Source of the DNA: Pseudomonadota bacterium
GTDB lineage: Bacteria > SAR324 > XYD2-FULL-50-16 > JAHJRI01
Assembly (NCBI GenBank): GCA_022360105.1
Contig: JAKSDL010000890.1
Location: forward strand, 1 to 5,243
Reading direction: 5' to 3'
DNA: 5,243 bases
Numbering within the stretch: position 1 is the stretch's first letter; every line of letters begins with the position of its first letter. Below the pieces are notes generated by a model. That model was not told the DNA's origin, did not search any database, and saw only the letters and a list, made by a program, of their open reading frames with translations. Shown here piece after piece: positions 1-5,243 of the stretch. A program made the translations under genes and the position numbers.

Positions 1-582
1 GATGCTCGGTTTTTCGATCTCACCCAAATCAAGGTCCAGGTTGGGTCGCTCGATCAGAATATCCAGTTTCTTCACCAGGACTTTCAACTCCAGAATACCA
101 AAGAACTCCGCCACGGTTTGAATGACAACTTTGACAGCTCCGATCTCTTCCAGCTTGCAGGAAACAACACCCACAAACACATTCCAATTCCCAAGCTCAA
201 TCAATGGCCAATTGATCAGGATATCCTTGATGTCGAGCAGGATTTTCCACGGGGGCAGTTTCAGTAGACCTGAACTTTTATCGAAATCGGCATCTACCTT
301 GAATGAAAAGGGTGATAAAGAGCCAATCATGGGGGCATCACCCAATTCCAGATTGCAAAAATCGATCGATTTGATCTTGTCTTCAATGGTTTGACATGCC
401 TGATCCACCGCTGTGGCAATGGCGTTGTTCATGCCCTCGAACGCCATTTTTTCAGCAATCTTCTGCTTGGTCTCCAACAGGTCAAACAATCGCGAAATGT
501 TGTCCTTGAGCAGAGTTGCTGCGCTTTGGACGTCGGTCAGGACTGTTGGTACGGATTGGGGAATTTTTGTGGATTCAAACAC
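1..582 (-). CDS. Unidentified protein, N-terminal 194 codons (continues past left edge)
   Basis: The minus-strand frame is open from a stop at 616-618 to position 1, with no stop in 194 codons from the GTG at 580-582, so the 3' end is off the window. I do not recognise the family. Residues 1-75 look helical and amphipathic, with possible coiled-coil segments (about 15-48 and 52-73). From about residue 80 the chain is richer in alternating hydrophobic residues, with a Trp/Leu-rich stretch at 110-135. Two tracts (145-178) look like amphipathic helices or strands; I see no signal peptide and no clear membrane segment. There is no ATG between the upstream stop and residue 46, so GTG is the best start; it follows an A-rich leader without a Shine-Dalgarno site, like its neighbours. 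It is the last gene seen in a same-strand tail-type cluster, so a structural or effector role is possible but only inferred. Plus-strand frames over this region are shadows. Confidence 0.75.
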   Translation of the reverse strand, partial: MFESTKIPQSVPTVLTDVQSAATLLKDNISRLFDLLETKQKIAEKMAFEGMNNAIATAVDQACQTIEDKIKSIDFCNLELGDAPMIGSLSPFSFKVDADFDKSSGLLKLPPWKILLDIKDILINWPLIELGNWNVFVGVVSCKLEEIGAVKVVIQTVAEFFGILELKVLVKKLDILIERPNLDLDLGEIEKPSI

Positions 583-597
583 TTTTTTAAAATTTTG

Positions 598-620
598 GAT
601 TTTAGAATTATGATTTTAGA
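598..620 (-). repeat. Short AT-rich direct repeat upstream of the partial gene
   Basis: The 9-mer TCTAAAATC (minus strand) occurs twice, at 598-606 and 612-620, 14 bp apart, inside a very A-rich tract (about 583-630) that leads into the GTG start at 582. It may be a fragment of an AT-rich intergenic repeat family or just low complexity. No function can be assigned. Confidence 0.35.
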
Positions 621-633
621 TTTTTTCTAATGT

Positions 634-648
634 GAAAGCTTCGCTTTC
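634..648. repeat. Small hairpin-forming inverted repeat
   Basis: GAAAGC and GCTTTC flank a 3-nt TTC loop. The hairpin lies in the 214-bp gap after the 751-residue gene. The stem is 6 bp and no T-run follows on the minus strand, so it is not a canonical intrinsic terminator. Confidence 0.3.
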
Positions 649-733
649 TGTTTGACGTGGCGATCTGTTTAAGTCATTATTTGTTTAAACTAATTTATTC
701 AATGCTCGCTTTGAAAATATTCCATTTAACTAC

Positions 734-750
734 TGGTTTTCGAAAAACCA
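734..750. repeat. AT-rich hairpin next to the CACAGAG repeat
   Basis: TGGTTTT and AAAACCA are separated by 3 nt, giving a 7-bp stem. It lies just beyond the CACAGAG repeat, downstream of the 751-residue gene. The weak stem and lack of a trailing T-run on either strand argue against an efficient intrinsic terminator. Confidence 0.3.
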
Positions 751-759
751 AATTTAAAA

Positions 760-789
760 CTCTGTGCTCTCTGTGTCTCTGTGGTTTAA
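760..789 (-). repeat. CACAGAG-type intergenic repeat, copy A
   Basis: This 30-bp unit, read on the minus strand, contains three CACAGAG heptamers starting 8 and 9 bp apart and is preceded by TTAAA. It is identical over all 30 bases to the copy at 5025-5054, more than 4.2 kb away. It starts 7 bp past the stop codon of the 751-residue gene, with its CCAC end facing that gene. No inverted partner is visible in the rest of this gap. Confidence 0.9.
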
Positions 790-796
790 ATACATT

Positions 797-3052
797 TTAT
801 GGGTAGATATCCTGGTACATGGCGTATTGTTGTTGTTTTTGGGTGATCATGTCGTAGATGTCCCGGATTGAGTTGAATTTATCGACAACATCTCTCAGGT
901 AGCCAATATCCTTATTGGCTGCATAGTTACAGGCATCATAAATGATCTTGGAATAACTTCCTACTGTTTCGGGGTCGCCTAAAATCGTATCAAGCTCCGA
1001 CAATCTGGCAACGGCCTGACCCAGGTAAGCTCCGGGGTCGGTGGCTGCCTTGAGAGCCGTCATTTGTGAGGTATCGTACGCTGCCCGGCTCAAAGGATCG
1101 AATCCATTGTGATAGGTCAAAAAACTGTTCAGCGCAGTTCTAAAAGCGGTGGCTTTGTTAAAAAACTGCGTGTCACCTGCTTGTTTATCCGTTTCTGCAG
1201 TATTTGTTGTGTCGCCCAATGCAATGAGTAAATCACATTGGCTAAGAAGATGATTCAAGTGATCATCAATTAAATGTTGAGCGCTGTTGTAATAACAAGT
1301 GAACTCGGAGCCACTGCCTTTGATGAAATCAGGCGGACCCGGGGTGTTTGCAACGTATAGATACTCATAAACGTAATTACCCACCATTTCGTAATCTGTG
1401 CCGCCTGTTAAGTCGTTGCCTGAATCCGGAGGCACAGCAACAGGTCCTGCCCCGGAAAAGTCCCTGATGGCTTCAAGCGCACCAATCACGGTATTCGGAT
1501 TGTTTTGATTCGTACTACCTGAGGTTGCAAAGGTAGTTGGATTATATCCCGCCGGGCGTGTGCCGTATCGCCATTTGATATCGTTATGGGTTGCCCATTT
1601 ATGCTCTCCTTCCTCTGTGTGCACAAAGTGTCCTTTGTGAATCATCGATCCGAGATAAGTTCCATCGGTGCAGGGCCAGAACGGATTCTTTTCAATATCG
1701 GGATAGCTACTGGAACCAATGCGACGTCCCGATGATGAAATGTATGAGTTGGCCCCGTTTTGGAGATCGTTATTGTTTTCCGGATTCACCAGGTCCATGT
1801 CCAGAAAACCAAGCAGGGATTTAAACTCGTTGTGAGTTAACACGGTTGTGTCCTCAGCATTGCCGGTCAGGTGATTCCACCCGGAGTTGGTTTCCATACC
1901 TTCGCAAATGATCTTGATGGTTCCCACAACCTGGTGGTCCTTTTTTCTTCTGAGCAAGGTTGTGGTCTCTATTTTCGGTCGTTGATCGAGAACTCCCGGC
2001 GCAATATCGATCAGGTTCAGGGTATGGCCAGGCAAATAATCGTTTGAACCCAAAGTAAAATCCACCTGTGCATAATCTTCATGAAAAGCTGTTTCGTTGG
2101 TGAAGGAGTCGTGTACTACCGTGATTAGCTTGTTTCGGTCTTCAGCGACTGTAAAATCCAGTTGCAGGGAATTCGTTTCATAATTAATGGTTCCCGAAAG
2201 ACCTGTGCCCGAGATGTTACCTGCTCCGTCATCTACTGCCACATCAATGCTATCCACTTTAATTTTTAAGGTGTCCGCAATCACTTTTTTGCCCAGAACA
2301 CAATGAAAGTTTGTGGAATGGTTTAACGGCTCTATTCGATCACGGTTATTCTCAACAACCGGATCTGAATTGGTGTTATAGACTGCATACAGCAACTCGG
2401 ACTGGCTAACCGGATCGGCAAAAGTAAGACTGACCGCTCCTGTTGAGTAATCGACAGTTCCGGAAATGCCGGTTCCTGTAATAGATCCTGCACCGTCATC
2501 CAATGCAATATCATCCATCATGCGAGAGATTTTTACCGTCCCTGCTTGTGGCAACTGAGACAGGGTCAAATTGAATATCGTAGAGCCCCAGTTGACAACG
2601 TTTTGCTGTTGATCCTTCAGTTGCACCGGCACTGCAAACGCGTTGGAGTCGTGTTCAATGGTTGAAAGAACGTTGGTGCTTTTTTTCCTGGTTAAATAAT
2701 AAAGCGCCGGATTATCGATCACTGCCGGTTGACCATTGGTATCAAAAAAATCGTAACCAAACCTTGTCACCGCAGGAAACGTGAAGCCCGGATCATGATT
2801 CCAGGAGACGGTATCCGGAAGATCAAAAGAAAGCACATCGTCGGCTGTCAGCCCCCTTAAAACGGATCGCTGCTTTCCATAAAAAAGTGAGATCTCATGA
2901 TAAGGGTTCGATAATCCGTTGTCTGTTAATGCTTTTACTTCCATAGCCAATTGGACTGCCTCGATGACTTTTAATCGTGTTATGACCACCATGTTGGGTG
3001 CATTTTTAAGTTCTGCTTCCCGTCTTGATTTTTCTTCCGCAATCGTGGTCAT
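797..3052 (-). CDS. Probable tail/virion structural protein, 751 aa, with duplicated beta module
   Basis: This is a long protein of no family I can name. Residues 1-45 are helical and charged. Residues 50-165 are mixed and carry many aromatic residues. Two tandem modules follow at about 170-228 and 259-316, each with the signature DDGAGxIxGTGxSGTxxY and then beta-strand-like segments. Residues 320-400 look beta-rich, 405-585 are rich in Asn, Gly, Ser, Tyr and Trp as in exposed virion surfaces, and 590-751 are mainly helical. I see no signal peptide or membrane segment, and no enzyme motif. Glycine-rich modules of this kind are common in phage tail and baseplate proteins, so a structural role is inferred from composition and position. 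I chose the ATG at 3050-3052, only 2 bp after the upstream stop (TAA-CC-ATG), which implies translational coupling; the TTG at 3118 would add 22 residues overlapping the upstream gene and is less likely. No good Shine-Dalgarno site is visible. Confidence 0.85.
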   Translation of the reverse strand: MTTIAEEKSRREAELKNAPNMVVITRLKVIEAVQLAMEVKALTDNGLSNPYHEISLFYGKQRSVLRGLTADDVLSFDLPDTVSWNHDPGFTFPAVTRFGYDFFDTNGQPAVIDNPALYYLTRKKSTNVLSTIEHDSNAFAVPVQLKDQQQNVVNWGSTIFNLTLSQLPQAGTVKISRMMDDIALDDGAGSITGTGISGTVDYSTGAVSLTFADPVSQSELLYAVYNTNSDPVVENNRDRIEPLNHSTNFHCVLGKKVIADTLKIKVDSIDVAVDDGAGNISGTGLSGTINYETNSLQLDFTVAEDRNKLITVVHDSFTNETAFHEDYAQVDFTLGSNDYLPGHTLNLIDIAPGVLDQRPKIETTTLLRRKKDHQVVGTIKIICEGMETNSGWNHLTGNAEDTTVLTHNEFKSLLGFLDMDLVNPENNNDLQNGANSYISSSGRRIGSSSYPDIEKNPFWPCTDGTYLGSMIHKGHFVHTEEGEHKWATHNDIKWRYGTRPAGYNPTTFATSGSTNQNNPNTVIGALEAIRDFSGAGPVAVPPDSGNDLTGGTDYEMVGNYVYEYLYVANTPGPPDFIKGSGSEFTCYYNSAQHLIDDHLNHLLSQCDLLIALGDTTNTAETDKQAGDTQFFNKATAFRTALNSFLTYHNGFDPLSRAAYDTSQMTALKAATDPGAYLGQAVARLSELDTILGDPETVGSYSKIIYDACNYAANKDIGYLRDVVDKFNSIRDIYDMITQKQQQYAMYQDIYP
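2105..2278 (-). repeat. Second copy of the internal beta module (residues 259-316)
   Basis: It encodes the second DDGAGNISGTGLSGT-type module of the 751-residue protein and aligns almost without gaps to the first copy, 89 residues earlier. The glycine-rich core is the most conserved part; flanking strands are diverged, so the duplication is old. Confidence 0.8.
2369..2545 (-). repeat. First copy of the internal beta module (residues 170-228)
   Basis: It encodes DDGAGSITGTGISGT followed by an alternating hydrophobic strand pair and a YAVYNT end that matches TVVHDS in the second copy. About 30 residues link the two modules. Confidence 0.8.
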
Positions 3053-3054
3053 GG

Positions 3055-3546
3055 TTAGCTTAAACTCGAAATATCGGGAATATAATCCGGTCCGACTCCT
3101 GAACCCCGGAAAATACAAGATTTAACATAGCTATCGATAGCCTTTGCTTTTTTGATGGCTGCCAGTGACTCGGCTGGTAAATGCTGTTTGTAGAGGCTTG
3201 CCAGTTCGTTTGCCAGACCGGCAGGGCTGCCTGACATAAAGCCGCCGACACCGTGTTTGCCACCTGCTGTCATGGTGCCCATGATCATACCGTGAATCGC
3301 CTTTGCTTCCTGTTTTCCCACCAAATCTTCATTGGGCAGTTTGGATTGCCACATCCCCGCCAGTTCATTTGCCAGGACCGGAATCATGGGAGCGCTGGTT
3401 GGAACTCCGCCCATGGCTGTTATCCCGGAATCGATAAAGGCTGAAATGGCCTTGGCTTCTTTTATGGCTGTGACCATTTCGGAAGGGTTTTTGGCCTTCC
3501 AGGCAGATTCGAATTCGTTTGCTAAATTTGCGTAGTTTAACGGCAT
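3055..3546 (-). CDS. Small probable virion protein with three tandem helical repeats, 163 aa
   Basis: The protein is almost entirely three copies of a 40-residue unit at about 8-47, 58-97 and 111-150, separated by Gly/Pro-rich linkers. Each begins LANE, has W or Y nine residues in, then a conserved Pro and Glu, and reaches an invariant AKAI at unit positions 24-27; the three align without gaps to that point. The pattern suggests two short helices per unit. The AKAI-xx-Y ending recalls small single-unit virion proteins often encoded beside phage spike genes, but that link is from memory and unverified. I chose ATG at 3544-3546; two GTG codons just upstream (3559-3564) lie inside the CACGAAG repeat and would add only six residues. 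The repeat supplies a weak GGTGA 11 nt before the ATG. It lies directly after the spike gene and is coupled to the 751-residue gene (2-bp gap), fitting a role in the same particle. There is no signal peptide. Confidence 0.85.
   Translation of the reverse strand: MPLNYANLANEFESAWKAKNPSEMVTAIKEAKAISAFIDSGITAMGGVPTSAPMIPVLANELAGMWQSKLPNEDLVGKQEAKAIHGMIMGTMTAGGKHGVGGFMSGSPAGLANELASLYKQHLPAESLAAIKKAKAIDSYVKSCIFRGSGVGPDYIPDISSLS
3097..3216 (-). repeat. Third LANE repeat unit (residues 111-150)
   Basis: The unit starts LANELASLY and carries AKAIDSY. It is followed by a short Pro/Ser-rich C-terminal tail. It holds the protein's only Cys (144). Confidence 0.8.
3256..3375 (-). repeat. Second LANE repeat unit (residues 58-97)
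   Basis: The unit starts LANELAGMW and carries EAKAIHG. A Gly/His-rich linker follows it before unit three. Confidence 0.8.
3406..3525 (-). repeat. First LANE repeat unit (residues 8-47)
   Basis: The unit starts LANEFESAW and carries EAKAISA. Units one and two start 50 residues apart; units two and three start 53 apart. Confidence 0.8.
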
Positions 3547-3555
3547 AGTTAATTT

Positions 3556-3585
3556 TTTCACCACGAAGACACGAAGAGCACGAAG
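3556..3585 (+). repeat. CACGAAG-type intergenic repeat, left arm
   Basis: Three CACGAAG heptamers start 8 and 9 bp apart after TTCA, and a T-run follows. The architecture is that of the CACAGAG copies in this window, with GAAG in place of AGAG at all three positions. Its CCAC end lies about 14 bp from the ATG of the triplicated protein, so on the mRNA it occupies the 5' leader and the site expected for a Shine-Dalgarno sequence. Confidence 0.9.
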
Positions 3586-3609
3586 TTTTTTACTGGTTTT
3601 TTATTTTTT

Positions 3610-3639
3610 CTTCGTGTCCTTTGTGTCTTCGTGGTGAAT
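3610..3639 (-). repeat. CACGAAG-type intergenic repeat, right arm
   Basis: This is an inverted copy of 3556-3585 with three differences in the 25-bp core (middle heptamer CACAAAG; GA in place of AG before the last unit). It begins 4 bp past the stop codon of the spike gene. With the left arm and a 24-bp AT-rich loop it forms one long palindrome that fills the 97-bp gap 3547-3643. No T-run follows the stem on the minus strand, so it is not a standard terminator and the genes may be co-transcribed through it. Confidence 0.9.
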
Positions 3640-3643
3640 TTTT

Positions 3644-4804
3644 TTATTTTAAGACCATTGCCAGGTTGGTTTTGACCTGGGTTAGGCCGGTTTTGATCTG
3701 GATGTAATTCGAAACACTGGAGGCGTTGACTTTACCCGGTCCATTGCCGGTGTCGATGACTACATCTTTTGAGGCGTCGATAAACTCCTCCAGTTTGCTG
3801 ATCAACTCTTCCAGGGATTTTTTTATACTTCCCGCCGAATTCTCCGCCAGAATCAGGCCTGTGTCTTCCAGTCCGATTTTTCCACCTGTCATCGGCTCCT
3901 CAAAAGTAATTGCGCCTGTGGTGGAGATCGAAATTTTAGCCAGAACCATTCCATTGAGATTAACCTCAATTACCTTTGCCTCGTCCGTTGAAAGCAGGGT
4001 ATCAATTCCGATCTTTTCAACGTTGGCCCCCGAAGCGCTCTGATTCAGCATACCGGCAGAATTCAGGTTCATATTGCCCTGGGTGGCGACTACGGACATA
4101 TCAGCCCCGGTGATCTTGGTACCGCCGGTTCCTTTGATATGCAACAAGCCTTTGACATTCATTACAAATCGATTGAGGTTGAATTCAAGGGCATTGACTG
4201 CGAAGCGCAATACGTTTTTGGCTTTGATTTCGATGTGTGATCCCATCAGTTTGAGTTTCTGTCTGGCTGTTAAAAAAAGATTGTTTTGAGAAAAAAAACC
4301 TCCATGACCGGATCTGCTGAATTCTATGGCTGTGCCGGTGGTTTTCTGGGTTAAACGAAACACTCCATTTCTGACAAATTCGAATACCGTTCCCCACAGA
4401 CTGATAGCGTCCGCTCGCATATTTACTTCCGGCTGCTCAATATCTTCATCGTCAGGTCTCATGTGCATGCCTTCCAATGAAGCCGGACCGTTAAACGCTT
4501 CATGCGGCAGGTTGGGCAAACTGTTGGGGCAGTGATGCACCCAGCCGGTAATGCGAGGTCTGGTGGTATCTTCATTGCCGTTGCTGTCGGAAAACGGAAA
4601 ATCCACCCAGACGTAATCGCCTTTTTGAGCCGTAACAAAGGCTCCCTCGTTGAACCTGGCACCCAAGGGCAGTTTGTAAGTGGCCCAGGGAAGGTCCTTC
4701 TCAGATATCAGATGCTCGGGGAAAAGCTCGTAAACCCGCACTTGAGAACGCTTGTATCTTTCCGGATCGTTTTCGTTGGTTACTATCGCGATATACTCTT
4801 TCAT
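3644..4804 (-). CDS. gp5-like baseplate spike/hub protein with OB fold, 386 aa
   Basis: This is probably the central spike of a tail-like particle, forming a trimeric needle under the tube. Residues 1-100 resemble the N-terminal OB domain of T4 gp5 and VgrG-type spikes: an opening strand IAIVTNENDP, a QVRVYELFPEHL strand (compare GRVRVRVVGLHP in gp5), a conserved LPW at 38-40, GDYVWVDFPFSD at 62-73 and RPRITGWVHH at 82-91. Residues 100-130 are an acidic linker. Residues 135-300 consist of short repeating strands rich in Asn, Gly and Val (for example around 185-260), as expected for the beta-prism shaft. Residues 325-350 look like a helix, then a GNGPGKVN loop (353-360) and a final helix, an ending seen in phage spikes. 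There is no lysozyme domain between OB fold and shaft, unlike T4 gp5. I chose the ATG at 4802-4804; a GTG at 4828 lies inside a CACAGAG repeat and would add eight residues unlike the family. No Shine-Dalgarno site is visible. Phage, tailocin and injection-system origins all remain possible. Confidence 0.8.
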   Translation of the reverse strand: MKEYIAIVTNENDPERYKRSQVRVYELFPEHLISEKDLPWATYKLPLGARFNEGAFVTAQKGDYVWVDFPFSDSNGNEDTTRPRITGWVHHCPNSLPNLPHEAFNGPASLEGMHMRPDDEDIEQPEVNMRADAISLWGTVFEFVRNGVFRLTQKTTGTAIEFSRSGHGGFFSQNNLFLTARQKLKLMGSHIEIKAKNVLRFAVNALEFNLNRFVMNVKGLLHIKGTGGTKITGADMSVVATQGNMNLNSAGMLNQSASGANVEKIGIDTLLSTDEAKVIEVNLNGMVLAKISISTTGAITFEEPMTGGKIGLEDTGLILAENSAGSIKKSLEELISKLEEFIDASKDVVIDTGNGPGKVNASSVSNYIQIKTGLTQVKTNLAMVLK

Positions 4805-4811
4805 TTTATTT

Positions 4812-4841
4812 TTTAACCACAGAGACACAGAGAGAACAGAG
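4812..4841 (+). repeat. CACAGAG-type intergenic repeat, copy B
   Basis: This copy matches the 30-bp unit of copies A and D at 28 positions (one change in the leading TTAAA, one in the last heptamer, giving AACAGAG). It begins 7 bp upstream of the spike gene's ATG with its CCAC end facing the gene, so the mRNA reads CTCTGTGGTTAAAAAAT before the start, with no recognisable ribosome binding site. Confidence 0.9.
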
Positions 4842-4915
4842 TTTTTAAGTGGGATCGTCTTAAATACACGTCACTGCATCTGGCATATTATCGGAAATAA
4901 TTAGTTTCTTGATAG

Positions 4916-4945
4916 TTAAACCACAGAGACACAGAGGGCACAGAG
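4916..4945 (+). repeat. CACAGAG-type intergenic repeat, copy C (left arm of inverted pair)
   Basis: This copy has one change from copy D (GGGCAC in place of GAGCAC) and is followed by a T-run. It faces copy D (5025-5054) across 79 bp, and the two arms match at 29 of 30 positions, so the mRNA could form a 30-bp stem. Confidence 0.9.
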
Positions 4946-5024
4946 TTTTTTTATTTTGGATTTGTGCTCTACGTTTTGCCATTGCTTTGAATATCTGAAT
5001 ATATGCAAGGACCCATTTTTTTAT

Positions 5025-5054
5025 CTCTGTGCTCTCTGTGTCTCTGTGGTTTAA
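5025..5054 (-). repeat. CACAGAG-type intergenic repeat, copy D (right arm of inverted pair)
   Basis: This is the inverted partner of 4916-4945 and is identical over 30 bp to copy A at 760-789. Its CCAC end faces the stop codon of the right-hand partial gene, 27 bp away. Confidence 0.9.
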
Positions 5055-5081
5055 TTCTTTTTGCTTGTTTTTGTTTCGTTC

Positions 5082-5243
5082 CTAAATGTAACCACCTACG
5101 GTGCAGGTGAATTTGTTTTCGGTGTGCATGACCAAATCACCGATCAACACTCGGTTTGGGTATGATTCGTCCAAAGGTCTCTCTGCTATACCCGTGTGCC
5201 AGGTTAGTTTCAATGGTGATCCTACTTTCAGTTTTCCTTCGCC
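5082..5243 (-). CDS. C-terminal 53 residues of an unidentified protein (continues past right edge)
   Basis: The minus-strand frame is open from the right edge to a TAG at 5082-5084. The visible 53 residues alternate hydrophobic and polar positions, with several aromatic residues and Gly turns (for example RVLIGDLVMHTENKFTC and the ending VGGYI), suggesting a beta-sheet domain. No family is recognisable from so short a piece. It lies just upstream of the spike gene on the same strand, so it is likely to belong to the same tail-type cluster; the baseplate role is inferred from position only. The frame was chosen because it is the one giving a protein-like sequence that runs to a stop before the repeats begin. 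Confidence 0.65.
   Translation of the reverse strand, partial: GEGKLKVGSPLKLTWHTGIAERPLDESYPNRVLIGDLVMHTENKFTCTVGGYI

Larger units (their letters stand above)
4805..5081. other. 277-bp intergenic region with three repeat copies
   Basis: This gap separates the partial right-hand gene from the spike gene. It holds repeat copies at 4812-4841, 4916-4945 and 5025-5054. The unrepeated parts (4847-4915 and 4952-5024) are AT-rich and contain no open frame of note. A loose TAATAT-like box appears on the minus strand near 4884-4889, but without a convincing -35 element, so I do not call a promoter. A promoter for the downstream genes could still lie here. Confidence 0.6.

Noticed and set aside
122..630. 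Plus-strand open frames of 66-90 codons
   Set aside because: They lie opposite the partial minus-strand gene, which has a longer unbroken frame and a more protein-like sequence; the plus-strand ones overlap each other.
3053..3118. Upstream TTG start for the 751-residue gene
   Set aside because: It would overlap the preceding gene by over 60 bp; the ATG at 3052 lies 2 bp after the upstream stop and fits translational coupling.
3547..3639. Intrinsic terminator between the spike and triplicated genes
   Set aside because: The stem is long but the loop is 24 nt and no T-run follows the stem on the transcribed strand; the repeat explanation is better.
3726..4816. Plus-strand open frames of 69-105 codons across the spike gene
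   Set aside because: They are mirror frames of a well-supported minus-strand gene with family motifs; none has a recognisable product.
4884..4905. Sigma-70 promoter for the spike gene on the minus strand
   Set aside because: A TAATAT-like box is present but the AT-rich context makes it likely by chance and the -35 position shows no good match.
4916..5054. CRISPR array
   Set aside because: Only three copies occur in this gap, in mixed orientation and with unequal spacing, and no cas gene is visible; the copies elsewhere in the window are also dispersed.

Overview
This window looks like part of a tail or baseplate (virion-type) gene cluster from a bacterial chromosome or an integrated element. 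All five genes lie on the minus strand, so transcription runs from right to left. Nothing in the sequence fixes the taxon. The moderate base composition, the absence of strong Shine-Dalgarno sites and the iterated intergenic repeats (CACAGAG and CACGAAG types) suggest an uncultivated environmental bacterium, perhaps of the Desulfobacterota type. That guess rests on memory of similar repeats and is weak.

In transcription order the layout is as follows. (1) The C-terminal 53 codons of an unidentified beta-rich protein (5082 to beyond the right edge). (2) A 277-bp gap holding three copies of a 30-bp CACAGAG repeat, two of them forming an almost perfect inverted pair. (3) A 386-residue baseplate spike/hub protein with a T4 gp5-like N-terminal OB fold (3644-4804). 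(4) A 97-bp gap filled almost entirely by a palindromic CACGAAG repeat element. (5) A 163-residue protein built from three tandem 40-residue helical repeats (3055-3546). (6) After only 2 bp, a 751-residue probable structural protein with two tandem beta modules (797-3052). (7) A 214-bp AT-rich gap with another CACAGAG repeat. (8) The first 194 codons of an unidentified protein whose frame stays open to the left edge (1-582).

The spike protein is the only gene with a recognisable family. By its company, the small triplicated protein and the 751-residue protein are probably parts of the same tail-like particle: phage, tailocin or extracellular contractile injection system. The window shows no sheath, tube, capsid, terminase, integrase, lysozyme or ATPase gene, so these options cannot be separated here.

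The most unusual structure is in the intergenic DNA. Two repeat families share one architecture (CCAC-N4-ACAC-N4-AGCAC-N4, units 8 and 9 bp apart) and differ by the same two-base swap, AGAG to GAAG, at all three iterated positions. Copies abut the starts of two genes and the end of two, and take the place where a ribosome binding site would be expected.
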